Below are positions 25,699-34,592 of a stretch of DNA of 64,000 nucleotides, in pieces (position 1 is the stretch's first letter; each line of letters begins with the position of its first letter). The notes beneath the pieces were generated by a model. It did no database searches. It had not been told where the DNA came from and worked only from the letters and a program-made list of their open reading frames with translations. The stretch comes from Candidatus Tepidiaquacellales bacterium UBA6667 (lineage in GTDB: Bacteria; Bacteroidota; Ignavibacteria; Tepidaquicellales; Tepidaquicellaceae). Where the stretch lies: NCBI GenBank assembly GCA_002455255.1, contig DKKL01000035.1:1-64000 (forward strand), written 5' to 3'. The translations under genes and the position numbers were made by a program.

Positions 25699-26673
25699 TT
25701 ATTTTGTTATATCAGGAAAGGCATTAGTTCCGCGACTTGTCAAAAATTTTACCTCGTTATTATAAACATTAACTAACCCTATCTGGTTGGCATTTCCAAT
25801 TTCAACATCATAAATTATGTTGCTCGCATCAACCCATCTGAAATTTCCAACACTTCCACCTACTGTAGATATCTTTTTCTTGTTGCTTCCGTCAGTATTC
25901 ATAGTATATAAATCCACACTGTTATCTGTTATTAAAACAAATGCTATCAACTTATTGTCAGGTGAAAATTTTGGTTGGTTTGTGCTACTCATTCCCTGTG
26001 TAAGCGGAATTTCTTTGTTGTCTTTATATACGTAAATGGTACCTTTCAAATTCATATCAAAACTTGCGTAAGTTATTAATGACCCGTCAGGTGAAATATC
26101 CGGTTCCAATTCTGAATCATTATTTTTAGTAAGTCTAACTCCGTCAACTGCGGTTGAATCTGAAAGATCTGTTATAAATATATCTTTATCACCACCTTCA
26201 AAAGCAGAATATACCATTGTTCTTCCGTCAGCTGCAAGTACTTGCATTGTGCTGTAATCATCTCCGGATAATGGAGTTGGTGAGGGTTCTGTAGGTTCCA
26301 TAATGTAAAGTGTCGTAAATCCTTCATGCTCTGCTACAAATATAACATTATTATCATCCCAGGTAAAACAAACATTATATCCTTTAAATACAAAATAAGG
26401 ATTTGAAATTCCTTCCAAATCTGAAATTAAATATATATCCTGATTATCTGTATAAAAGACAATTTTGGTTCCGTCATATGACCATCTCGGGTACATTGCA
26501 TTCTGATTTAATGCAGTCAATTGTTTCTTATCGCTTCCGTCAATATTCATCGTGAAAACCTGCAGATAACCTGTTGGGTTATCAGTGCTTGTATATACTA
26601 CTTTTTGTGCAAATAGTTTTCCTCCGATAAAAAATGACGAAATCAATAAAATTAAAAATAAATTTTTTTTCAT
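25699..26673 (-). CDS. Secreted TolB-like PD40 beta-propeller
   Basis: A 324-residue protein with a signal peptide (ends GGKLFAQ). It has about six PD40/WD40-like repeats with the pattern DGSDKKQLT...YPRWSYDGTKIVFYTD, EPDISPDGSLITYAS, QPKFSPDNKLIAFV and DGSNKKKIS. Proteins of this kind sit in the periplasm or outside the cell; a TolB role in the Tol-Pal system would need partners that are not here. It precedes metF on the same strand, which is probably chance. Confidence 0.8.
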   Translation of the reverse strand: MKKNLFLILLISSFFIGGKLFAQKVVYTSTDNPTGYLQVFTMNIDGSDKKQLTALNQNAMYPRWSYDGTKIVFYTDNQDIYLISDLEGISNPYFVFKGYNVCFTWDDNNVIFVAEHEGFTTLYIMEPTEPSPTPLSGDDYSTMQVLAADGRTMVYSAFEGGDKDIFITDLSDSTAVDGVRLTKNNDSELEPDISPDGSLITYASFDMNLKGTIYVYKDNKEIPLTQGMSSTNQPKFSPDNKLIAFVLITDNSVDLYTMNTDGSNKKKISTVGGSVGNFRWVDASNIIYDVEIGNANQIGLVNVYNNEVKFLTSRGTNAFPDITK

Positions 26674-26803
26674 TTAATAATGGATTATTTTAGTTAAACT
26701 TTTATTTATATTCTAAAAGGCGATTTATAGTTTCAATTATAAAACTATATATAATAAACTACAATTTAAATTTAAAAAGATTGTAATAATAACTAACTGA
26801 ATA

Positions 26804-27205
26804 TTGAATAAAGACTTAATAAATAATGAATTAATTTTTTCAGTTTCTCGCTCAGGCGGAAAAGGCGGACAAAATGTTAATAAAGTCTCAACTAAAGTTG
26901 AACTTCATTTTCATATTCAGAATTCTAATGCACTAAATGATGACGAAAAGTTAAAGATAAAAGTTAAACTTAAAAACAAAATAAATTCAGAAGGATTTCT
27001 TCACCTCTATTCTCAAAAAACAAGATCACAAATTAAAAATAAGCAGGATGTAATTGAAAAATTTTTTTATCTGTTGGATAATTCACTTTTAGAAGTTAAG
27101 AAAAGGAAAAAATCAAAACCAACCATACAATCAAAGGAAAAAAGATTAGAAACAAAAAAAATTGTATCTTTAAAAAAGAAATTAAGATCAGGTAAATTTG
27201 AATAA
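26804..27205 (+). CDS. arfB: Peptidyl-tRNA hydrolase ArfB (YaeJ)
   Basis: Rescues ribosomes stalled at the ends of broken mRNAs. It has 133 residues: the catalytic GGQ is at 21-23 (RSGGKGGQNVNKVSTKVEL) and a Lys/Arg-rich tail (about 100-133) would thread into the mRNA channel. The start is TTG at 26804; an in-frame stop two codons upstream excludes an earlier start. The stop overlaps the pgeF start (TAATG). It is divergent from the propeller gene. Confidence 0.92.
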   Translation: MNKDLINNELIFSVSRSGGKGGQNVNKVSTKVELHFHIQNSNALNDDEKLKIKVKLKNKINSEGFLHLYSQKTRSQIKNKQDVIEKFFYLLDNSLLEVKKRKKSKPTIQSKEKRLETKKIVSLKKKLRSGKFE

Positions 27206-27957
27206 TGGAAAATAAATTACAAATAATACAACCTGAAATATTCAAAAAATATGAAAACTTGAATTTCGGATTTTCTACCATAAAAGGCGGGATAAGTGAC
27301 CCTCCTTATTTTTTAAATTTAGGTCTGAATACTTCAGATAAAAATGAAAACATAGAACAAAACAGAAAATTATTTTTTTCATATCTTAATATCCCGATAG
27401 ATAGAATAAATTTTCAAAAGCAGGTACATTCGGACATTGTAAAGTATGTGGAAAGTCCCGGATTTTCAGGTGAGTGTGATGCGGTCTGGACTGATAAAAA
27501 AGATATATATCTAACTATAAGTGTTGCTGATTGTGTGTCAGTTTTTTTATTTGAACCGGTTCTGAATATTATTGCCGGTATTCATTCAGGTTGGAAAGGC
27601 ACATCATTAAATATTGTTGGAAAAACTATTGATTCAATTAAGACAAAATATCGTAACAAAATCCTTAATTTTGAAGTTTATATTCCTCCTTGTATATCAC
27701 AGAAAAATTTTGAAGTAGATAAAGATGTTGCAGAGTTGTTTAATCCGGAGTTTGTATTGTTTGATGAAATTAAAAATAAATTTTTAATTGATTTAAAAAA
27801 AAATGTTATATCTCAGATTAAATCTTCCGGAATAAATATTCTTAATTTAGAATCTTCTGATTTATGTACTTTTGAAAATATTGACCTGCTTCACTCTTAC
27901 AGAAGGGACCGAGAAAAATCCGGACGAATGTTTGGTGTTATTGGAATTATCAGTTAG
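27205..27957 (+). CDS. pgeF: Purine nucleoside phosphorylase, YfiH/PgeF family
   Basis: A 250-residue protein of the former 'multicopper laccase' family, now known to act on purine nucleosides and in some species to correct peptidoglycan. Zinc residues are seen in QVHSDIV (His), VADCVSVFL (Cys) and IHSGWKGT (His). The end HSYRRDREKSGRMFGVIG is family-typical. Translation is coupled to arfB by overlap. It converges on the M50 protease gene. Confidence 0.9.
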   Translation: MENKLQIIQPEIFKKYENLNFGFSTIKGGISDPPYFLNLGLNTSDKNENIEQNRKLFFSYLNIPIDRINFQKQVHSDIVKYVESPGFSGECDAVWTDKKDIYLTISVADCVSVFLFEPVLNIIAGIHSGWKGTSLNIVGKTIDSIKTKYRNKILNFEVYIPPCISQKNFEVDKDVAELFNPEFVLFDEIKNKFLIDLKKNVISQIKSSGINILNLESSDLCTFENIDLLHSYRRDREKSGRMFGVIGIIS

Positions 27958-27959
27958 AT

Positions 27960-28955
27960 TTAAAAATCTCCAGTAAAAGGGACAGGGCAAAATGAAATTA
28001 TAAATATTAAATAAGAAATCCATCCGAGTATTACTCTGCCTTTAGAAAGCGGTATATGAAAATTTGTAACGTTATCCGGATGTTTTATTTTTATTATAAA
28101 TGCTATTAGTATTACCCACAGTAGCCAGTTTATTGAACCAATCGTTGAATCTATCCCAAAAAATGGTAAAATTCCGAGTAACCCAAAAAACAATAACAAA
28201 CCGAAAGTTGTATATGCTAACCATTTATGTTTATCACCAAACATTGCGTAAGATATATGTCCTCCGTCCAGCTGACCAACGGGCATCATATTTAGGGCAG
28301 TAATTAAAAGTCCAAACCAACCTACACACAAAAACGGATAATGATAAACTTCATTCATCGGCGGCATAAAAACTCCGGGAGAATTCGTTAATAATTTTTC
28401 AAGTATCCAGAAAACTATATTATATCCAAAACTAAACCCTCCGACTTTAACACCGGCAGTTTCATATTCAGGATGAATTGAATAAAGATAATCTATCGAT
28501 GGAAGTGTTAAAAATCCAATTATCAAAAAAATTACTGATACCACCCATCCTGCAATTGGTCCTGCTATAGCAATATCAAAAAGTGCTTTTCTGTCATTGG
28601 CAGGAGATTTCATTCTGATAACTGCCCCCATTGTTCCAAATGGATTGAGCATTATAAATGGAAAAGGTATGTAATATGGAAGTGTCACATCTACATTGTG
28701 AAATCTCGCAGCAAAGTAATGTCCGAATTCATGGAATGTTAAAACTGTGATAATCAATACAGCATATAACAGTCCTGATTGAAAATTAAGCAATTGAAAA
28801 GGATCTTGCCCTGCCCAAAATACTCCTCCCAATGTAACTGATAAAAACGTTAAGGCAAAAAGTAAGATATGAATAAAATAATTATCTTTCTTTTTTCTGA
28901 TTTGAAAAATAGATTCTCTCTGCTGTGGTTCAGTATAATTATAATTGTCATTCAT
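27960..28955 (-). CDS. Site-2-type intramembrane protease (M50)
   Basis: A 331-residue multi-pass membrane zinc protease. HEFGH (75-79) gives the zinc ligands and catalytic Glu, and D230 in MPVGQLDGGH supplies the third ligand. NPFGTMGAVIRMKS and AGPIAGW are typical of the soluble-lacking S2P type without a PDZ domain. The substrate, often an anti-sigma factor or similar, is unknown. A TAATTTTG on the minus strand at 28981-28988 could be its -7 promoter element. The divergent neighbour is another membrane protease. Confidence 0.9.
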   Translation of the reverse strand: MNDNYNYTEPQQRESIFQIRKKKDNYFIHILLFALTFLSVTLGGVFWAGQDPFQLLNFQSGLLYAVLIITVLTFHEFGHYFAARFHNVDVTLPYYIPFPFIMLNPFGTMGAVIRMKSPANDRKALFDIAIAGPIAGWVVSVIFLIIGFLTLPSIDYLYSIHPEYETAGVKVGGFSFGYNIVFWILEKLLTNSPGVFMPPMNEVYHYPFLCVGWFGLLITALNMMPVGQLDGGHISYAMFGDKHKWLAYTTFGLLLFFGLLGILPFFGIDSTIGSINWLLWVILIAFIIKIKHPDNVTNFHIPLSKGRVILGWISYLIFIISFCPVPFTGDF

Positions 28956-29063
28956 TCATTCAATATTCAGATTTTTTAATCAAAATTAAATTTATAATTA
29001 TTTAATTATTTAACTTTAATTATTTAATACTTTTTTAAATCTTATATTAAATTAAATTTTAAC

Positions 29064-29966
29064 TTGGAAGAAAAGGAAAAAAAAGCACCATTTGCAGATG
29101 TAAATCCGGTTCTATTTGTCTGTATTGTTTTATTTGTCGTTTTTATTGCATATCAGGTAATAGGAGCTTTAATCACTTTCCTCGTTACAGGTGGTGATAT
29201 AAAAGTTGATTCTTCAAACGTAGTATTGATGAGAATCCTCATTTCTTTTTCGCAGTTTATGTTTATATTATTTCCTGCTATTTTATTAAGTATGCTGCAG
29301 GGGAATAAATCTTCTTCAGTTTTTCGACTCAAAAATCCTCCCTTAAATATTCTTCTGTTGAGTATTCTTGGTATATTATTAATTCAACCTTCCCTGCAGG
29401 TTATTATCCATCTGCAGGATAAACTGTTTCTCGCAATTCCGGGTGTATCTGACTTATATACACAACTAAAAGAAATCTTTAAACAACTTGAAGAGTTTAC
29501 AATCTCAATAATTAATGCAAGTTCGGTTTTTGAATTTATTGGAGTAGTATTTGTAATCGCAGTCACTCCGGCAATTTGCGAAGAATTTTTATTTCGCGGA
29601 TTAATTCTCAAAAATTTTGAACGAGTACTTTCCTGGATAAAAGCATGTGTTTTTACAGGTGTACTTTTCGCAATATTTCATTTTCAACCTATCAATATTA
29701 TTCCTTTAATACTTCTTGGGATATTTTTATCTGTAATAACTGTTGCTTCTGACAGCATATATCCTGCTATCATTTGCCACTTTCTTAATAATTTCATAGC
29801 TGCTCTGGCTTTTTATATTTATGGTAAGGAAGATTTCACTAAAGAGTTTTCCGGCTCGGATGAATTATATTTTATAATTCTCGGTATTGTTTCTTTAATT
29901 CTATTCTTTGCGATAATGATTTATATTATTAAATTTAAAAATAAACAGATTCAAAATATTGTCTAA
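29064..29966 (+). CDS. CPBP-family intramembrane metalloprotease
   Basis: A 300-residue membrane protein with about eight helices. The Abi/CPBP motifs are present: EEFLFRGL (E173, E174, R178), then VLFAIFHFQPINIIP and ICHFLNN. Relatives process prenylated proteins or confer bacteriocin immunity; here the role is unknown. The start is TTG at 29064. It overlaps cdsA by eight bases, so the pair is translated together. Confidence 0.88.
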   Translation: MEEKEKKAPFADVNPVLFVCIVLFVVFIAYQVIGALITFLVTGGDIKVDSSNVVLMRILISFSQFMFILFPAILLSMLQGNKSSSVFRLKNPPLNILLLSILGILLIQPSLQVIIHLQDKLFLAIPGVSDLYTQLKEIFKQLEEFTISIINASSVFEFIGVVFVIAVTPAICEEFLFRGLILKNFERVLSWIKACVFTGVLFAIFHFQPINIIPLILLGIFLSVITVASDSIYPAIICHFLNNFIAALAFYIYGKEDFTKEFSGSDELYFIILGIVSLILFFAIMIYIIKFKNKQIQNIV

Positions 29967-30753
29967 TACTTTAAAAAGGGTTATTGTAGGATTAATCGCA
30001 ATTCCGGTTTTGATTCTTATCATCTTAAATGGCGGAATTTATTTCCTTATTTTTTCTCTTTTAATTTGTGCTTTTGCAATGTGGGAATTATTTTCAATAT
30101 TTGTTAATAAAAATTTTTTTCCTTTGAAATATATTTCTATTTTTTTATCTCTTTTAATTACAATACTGTTTTATTTTGAAATTAGTAATTTTTATTATTT
30201 AATATTATTATATATCCCTATAATAACTACAGCAGAAATTTTCAGAAAAGATAATGCAAGTCCGGTCAATATTTTAATTTCACTATTTGGTTTCTTTTAT
30301 ATTTCACTTCCTATTTTGCTAATGAATTATATTATTAATCTTGAGATTTTTAATTATGTCTTATATTCAATAATACTTGTATGGACATGCGATACTTTTG
30401 CGTATTTCGGAGGCAAAAAATTTGGGAAACATAAACTTTCTGTAATAAGTCCTAATAAAACAATAGAAGGTTCGGCTATCGGTTTCATATTCACTTTGAT
30501 TTTTTCTTTCTTATTTCATTTTATATTTCCAACTCAAATTAGTTTAACTGATGCAATTGTTATGGGTTTGTTAGTCGGGTTCTTCGCTCAAATAGGGGAT
30601 TTATTTGAATCTCTGCTTAAACGATATACAGGTGTAAAAGATTCTTCAGAATTAATACCGGGGCATGGAGGTGTTTTAGACAGATTTGATTCTCTATTAT
30701 TTGTAACTCCAATCGTTTTTGTTTATATTGTTTTTTTTAAAAATTTATTTTAA
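29959..30753 (+). CDS. cdsA: Phosphatidate cytidylyltransferase
   Basis: Makes CDP-diacylglycerol, the precursor of all phospholipids. It has 264 residues with about eight membrane helices. The C-terminal signature S-LLKR-x4-KDSSELIPGHGGVLDRFD matches the CdsA pattern fully. The start is TTG at 29959 inside the CPBP gene. A separate promoter for the next gene lies about 20 bases downstream of its stop. Confidence 0.95.
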   Translation: MSNTLKRVIVGLIAIPVLILIILNGGIYFLIFSLLICAFAMWELFSIFVNKNFFPLKYISIFLSLLITILFYFEISNFYYLILLYIPIITTAEIFRKDNASPVNILISLFGFFYISLPILLMNYIINLEIFNYVLYSIILVWTCDTFAYFGGKKFGKHKLSVISPNKTIEGSAIGFIFTLIFSFLFHFIFPTQISLTDAIVMGLLVGFFAQIGDLFESLLKRYTGVKDSSELIPGHGGVLDRFDSLLFVTPIVFVYIVFFKNLF

Positions 30754-30770
30754 AATGAATTATAAGTAAA

Positions 30771-30801
30771 TTTGAAATCATCATTAATGTTTTTATCTTT
30801 G
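30771..30801 (+). promoter_or_regulatory. Bacteroidota-type promoter upstream of the acidic protein gene
   Basis: A TTTG at 30771-30774 is followed after 19 bases by TATCTTTG (30794-30801), an exact match to the TTTG / TAnnTTTG pattern of Bacteroidota housekeeping promoters. The start point would be near 30808, about 75 bases before the ATG. No wet-lab evidence. Confidence 0.55.
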
Positions 30802-30882
30802 TAATAAATATTTTAAAAACTAAATAATCAGAATATTGATTTAACATTTTCGATTTTATAAATAATTAATATCGTATTTAAT

Positions 30883-31422
30883 ATGTCAGATAAAAAAAAG
30901 GAAAATAAAACTAATAAATCCAAATCTTCAAAAAAAGAGTCTGTTAAAAAAAGAAAAGAAACCGACGATTCAAAAGAATCCAAAGAAAATCAGGGTTCAG
31001 TGGAACATTTCGAACTTATAGATGATGGATATGAAGAAGATACTTTTGTAGAAGAAATTGATGAAGATGAAGCTGAAGAGGAATTTAAACATTTTGTTGA
31101 AGAACATGATAAAGAATTAAAAGGTGCTAAAGTTGTAAAAGTATTTGATAAAATTGGAAAACCAAAAATTAAAAAACTTTCTGAACTTGATAAAGATTCC
31201 ATTAATGATGAATATAAAAAATTAATTTGCCTGCTTGATGAAAAAAATATAGTAATTCATTTTCAAAATGAATATCCTAAATCAGAAATGTATAGATTTG
31301 TTACAGAAGAAATTATGAATCAGGCAATTGAAGATACTAAAAAACCACACGGACATATAAACTTTATTTATGAAGATTTTCATCCGGAAGTTGCAGAAGA
31401 TGATGATGAGGAAACATATTAA
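30883..31422 (+). CDS. Highly charged hypothetical protein, 179 aa
   Basis: Not recognised. Residues 1-40 are almost all Lys, Ser, Asn and Glu (disordered); 45-75 are very acidic; and from about 105 to 170 there is a compact-looking domain (LICLLDEKNIVIHFQNEYP, MYRFVTEEIMNQ, INFIYEDFHPE). No signal peptide. It may be a small interaction domain on a flexible, charged tether. It has its own promoter and is coupled by a one-base overlap to the redoxin gene. Confidence 0.65.
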   Translation: MSDKKKENKTNKSKSSKKESVKKRKETDDSKESKENQGSVEHFELIDDGYEEDTFVEEIDEDEAEEEFKHFVEEHDKELKGAKVVKVFDKIGKPKIKKLSELDKDSINDEYKKLICLLDEKNIVIHFQNEYPKSEMYRFVTEEIMNQAIEDTKKPHGHINFIYEDFHPEVAEDDDEETY

Positions 31423-31970
31423 TGTTACTTCACAGTAAAAAGATTATGACAGGTTCAGACTTGATTCCCTTCAATCTTAAAAATATTGACGGAAAATTTT
31501 ATTCTGAAAAATTTCTTGAAGATAAAAATATAACTATTATTGCATTCATTTGTAATCACTGCCCATATGTAATAGCTGTAATTGAAAGGTTAGTGAATAT
31601 TCAAAATAAATACCGAAAAAATGGTGTTCAAATTGTTGCTATAAATTCTAATGATTCAGATCAATATCCTGAAGATTCTTTTGATAATATGATAAAGTTT
31701 GCTGAACAATATAATTTTACATTTCCTTATTTGTATGATGAAGATCAAAAAGTCGCTTCCGAGTATGAAGCAGTGTGCACTCCTGATATTTATGTTTATG
31801 ATAAAAATAAAAAACTAAGATACAGAGGACGTATTGATGATAATTGGAAAGATGAAAATTCGGTTAGAGAAAAAGATTTGGAGAAAGCAATTAACCAAAT
31901 TCTTAATGACGAAGAAATTAATTTTGAGCAGATTCCTTCAATGGGCTGTTCAATAAAATGGAAAAAATAA
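31422..31970 (+). CDS. Thioredoxin-like (AhpC/TSA-type) redoxin
   Basis: A 182-residue cytoplasmic thioredoxin-fold protein of the 'thioredoxin family protein' type with the active site CNHCPYV (C44, C47). The later segments QIVAINSNDSDQYPEDSF, EYEAVCTPDIYVYD and YRGRIDD carry the cis-Pro and strand motifs. It probably acts as a thiol reductase or peroxidase; its partner is unknown. The ATG overlaps the previous stop by one base. M9 (31446) is an alternative start. Confidence 0.85.
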   Translation: MLLHSKKIMTGSDLIPFNLKNIDGKFYSEKFLEDKNITIIAFICNHCPYVIAVIERLVNIQNKYRKNGVQIVAINSNDSDQYPEDSFDNMIKFAEQYNFTFPYLYDEDQKVASEYEAVCTPDIYVYDKNKKLRYRGRIDDNWKDENSVREKDLEKAINQILNDEEINFEQIPSMGCSIKWKK

Positions 31971-31982
31971 AATAATATAAAT

Positions 31983-32588
31983 ATGCCAGATCTTGTTATT
32001 GTCCGTCACGGTCAATCATTATGGAATCTTGAAAATAAGTTTACAGGTTGGATAGATGTTGATTTATCCGATAAAGGTATTGATGAAGCAGTCAATGCCG
32101 CTGAAAGTCTTAAAAATTATAAATTTGATGTTGCCTTCTCTTCAGTATTGAAAAGAGCAAACAGAACTCTTGATATTATACTGGAAAATACTAATCAGAA
32201 AAATATTCCCGTTACTAAAGATGAAGCTCTAAATGAAAGAATGTATGGAGACTTGCAAGGACTTAATAAAGATGAAACCAGAGAAAAATTTGGTGATGAA
32301 AAGGTGAAAATCTGGAGAAGAAGTTTTGATGTCCCTCCTCCAAATGGTGAAAGTTTAAAAGATACTGCAGATAGAGTCTTGCCGTATTATCATAAAGTAA
32401 TTGAACCGGAACTGAAAGCCGGGAAAAATGTTATCATTTCAGCTCATGGAAATTCCCTTAGAGCATTAATGATGTATCTTGAAAATTTAACAAAAGAACA
32501 AATTCTCGAAACTGAAATACCTACTGGTAAACCAATTCTTTATAAACTTGATGAAAATTTAAAAGTTAAAGAGAAAATTTTTCTCTGA
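31983..32588 (+). CDS. gpmA: 2,3-bisphosphoglycerate-dependent phosphoglycerate mutase
   Basis: Glycolytic interconversion of 3- and 2-phosphoglycerate. It has 201 residues, a little short but complete. IVRHGQSLWNLENKFTGW holds the phosphorylated histidine (H9); ERMYGDLQG holds the catalytic Glu; PPPNGESL and SAHGNSLRAL (second histidine) follow. It lies in a run with redoxin and HAD genes. The other glycolytic gene in the window, pgk, is 30 kb away. Confidence 0.95.
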   Translation: MPDLVIVRHGQSLWNLENKFTGWIDVDLSDKGIDEAVNAAESLKNYKFDVAFSSVLKRANRTLDIILENTNQKNIPVTKDEALNERMYGDLQGLNKDETREKFGDEKVKIWRRSFDVPPPNGESLKDTADRVLPYYHKVIEPELKAGKNVIISAHGNSLRALMMYLENLTKEQILETEIPTGKPILYKLDENLKVKEKIFL

Positions 32589-32590
32589 TT

Positions 32591-33214
32591 TTGGAAACGA
32601 AAAAAATTAAAAATATAATTTTTGATTTAGGTAACACTCTGATTTTTTTCGACTTCTGGTATTTTTATGACGGTCTTTCCAGATTGGAAAAAAATTTAAA
32701 TCTGAAAAAATTTGTTAAATTTATATCCGAAAAAAAACTTGATACAAAACTCGCCACAGGAAAATTAAGACACAAAGACTTTTTCAAAATATTAAAGAAG
32801 AAGTTCGAACTAAAAATCGGCTACAAAGATTTTATTTTTCTCTATTCTGATATTTTTTGGGAAAATTCCCCAATGCTCAAAATATTTGAAAAACTTGTTT
32901 ACGAAGATAAATATAAATTAATTTTGCTTTCTAATACTGATTCTGCACACTTTAATTTTATTACCAAAAACTTCCCGGTAATTTCAAATTTCAGGTTTAA
33001 AATCCTCTCGTATAAAGTATCAATGATGAAACCTCAATCGAAGATTTTTAATTATGTAATAAATAAATATCAGCTTGATCCTGAAGAAACCCTTCTGATT
33101 GATGATATGAAAGATAACATTATCTCTGCTTCTAAAATAGGACTGCATTCAATTCATTACCGCTCTCATAAAAAATTTCAGAAAGATTTCAAAAAATTTC
33201 TTTCTGCAGAATAG
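32591..33214 (+). CDS. HAD-superfamily hydrolase
   Basis: A 207-residue haloacid-dehalogenase-type protein. Motif I is IIFDLGNTL (nucleophile D12; Gly instead of the second Asp, as in the YihX type), motif II LLSNTD, motif III Lys in SYKVSMMKPQSKIF, and motif IV LLIDDMKDNI. It is probably a small-molecule phosphatase of unknown substrate. The start is TTG at 32591, two bases after the gpmA stop. Confidence 0.85.
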   Translation: METKKIKNIIFDLGNTLIFFDFWYFYDGLSRLEKNLNLKKFVKFISEKKLDTKLATGKLRHKDFFKILKKKFELKIGYKDFIFLYSDIFWENSPMLKIFEKLVYEDKYKLILLSNTDSAHFNFITKNFPVISNFRFKILSYKVSMMKPQSKIFNYVINKYQLDPEETLLIDDMKDNIISASKIGLHSIHYRSHKKFQKDFKKFLSAE

Positions 33215-34456
33215 TTATTTAATTAATACCATTCGCTTAACTTCACTGAAATTATCTGCTTCTATTTTATAGAAATAAACTCCCGAATTTAATCCCTTTC
33301 CGTCAAAAATTACTGAATAATTACCTGCTCCTAATTTCTGCTCTGTTAATTTTGATACTTCGGTTCCTTTTGTGTCATATACTGACATTTTCACATTTGA
33401 TTCTCTAATAAGTGAAAATTCAATTGTTGTGGTTGGATTAAACGGATTCGGATAATTTTGTTTTAATTCAAATTTAGAAGGTACTGAATTTCCAATTTGA
33501 TTTATGTTAATTAATGGCCACGCTGTAATCCATACTCCACCTGACGTTCCGCTTGTTCCGGTGTAAATATAGGGAAATGCATACATCATAGGAGTTGCTG
33601 AAGATGTGAAGTTAAAATTGCTCCAACTCATACCTAAGCTTGTGGATACAAACACTCCACCATTTCCACCGATGAACATTCCGTCAACTCCCCATGCTAT
33701 ACCTCGCATGGCGTTAGGAGCATTGGATATTGTTGTCCAGCTTAATCCTTTATTCGTTGATTTGTCAAAATTATATGGACTCGTTGTTGTTATCATATAC
33801 AAATCTCCATTTATCGGTAACTGTAATATTCCGTAACCGTTTTTTCCGGGATTTAGATTTATTCCAAATGTAACCCCATAATCAGTTGATCTGTAAAAAC
33901 CAATCCCAAGTCCGCCTGCCGATGTTACTCCTATATACACAATGTTTGAACTGTCTTTATCTACGACAATAGGTAAGCAGTTATTTCCTACCATTGAAAC
34001 GCTTTCATTCCAGTTTGCTCCGCCATTTGAACTCATAAAAAACCCTTGAGATGTTGATACATAAACATATCCGGCATTTCCACATTCCACTCCCTGAGGA
34101 TTTTTATTATTGAACTGAGAAGTAGGAATCACCTCAAAACTTGTACCGTTGTTGGTAGATTTCAATAAACCGTTTGAAAAATTTGCTACATAAATGTTAG
34201 AGCTTTGGTCAAATGCAATGTCCCACATTGTTTGACCATTCCCAATGTAAATTGTATCCCATGAAAATCCTAAATCAGAAGATTTCCAAATTCTTGAGTT
34301 TGCCCCTGTCAATCCACCCGCATAAATTACATTCGGTTGTGGTGATTTTGCAAGCGACCAAACATTTCTTCCGTTTAATCTTTGATTCCACATTTGTGCG
34401 TTTGATAAATTCACAAATGATGAAATGAATATTATAGTAAGAATAAATTTCTTCAT
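33215..34456 (-). CDS. T9SS-exported BNR/photosynthesis-factor-like propeller
   Basis: A 413-residue protein: a signal peptide (ends LSNAQ), then a propeller of repeated blades with the pattern RIWKSSDLGFSWDT, GLLKSTNNGTSFE, GFYRSTDYGVTFG and NFDKSTNKGLSWT (BNR/VPS10-like), then a C-terminal T9SS sorting domain: LKQNYPNPFNPTT, VYDTKGTEVSKL, SGVYFYKIEAD and KRMVLIK. It is exported and probably anchored at the cell surface. The ligand is unknown. Confidence 0.88.
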   Translation of the reverse strand: MKKFILTIIFISSFVNLSNAQMWNQRLNGRNVWSLAKSPQPNVIYAGGLTGANSRIWKSSDLGFSWDTIYIGNGQTMWDIAFDQSSNIYVANFSNGLLKSTNNGTSFEVIPTSQFNNKNPQGVECGNAGYVYVSTSQGFFMSSNGGANWNESVSMVGNNCLPIVVDKDSSNIVYIGVTSAGGLGIGFYRSTDYGVTFGINLNPGKNGYGILQLPINGDLYMITTTSPYNFDKSTNKGLSWTTISNAPNAMRGIAWGVDGMFIGGNGGVFVSTSLGMSWSNFNFTSSATPMMYAFPYIYTGTSGTSGGVWITAWPLININQIGNSVPSKFELKQNYPNPFNPTTTIEFSLIRESNVKMSVYDTKGTEVSKLTEQKLGAGNYSVIFDGKGLNSGVYFYKIEADNFSEVKRMVLIK

Positions 34457-34592
34457 AAATAATTGTTTATTTTTCTTAATTTAAAAATGTTGTTCAGTAA
34501 ACTCAATGCTAAATATTAAACTTTTAAATATTAAATAATAAGTTTAATTTTTAATAAATTTTTTGTTTTCAATCCAAATATTAACAATATAT

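Noticed and set aside
32591..33214. HAD gene as an inactive remnant because motif I has DLG instead of DxD
   Set aside because: DLGNT is the normal form in the YihX-like subgroup and all other motifs are intact.
34563..34592. TTG start for the M13 peptidase
   Set aside because: It would hide the signal peptide behind ten residues; ATG 34593 begins it exactly.
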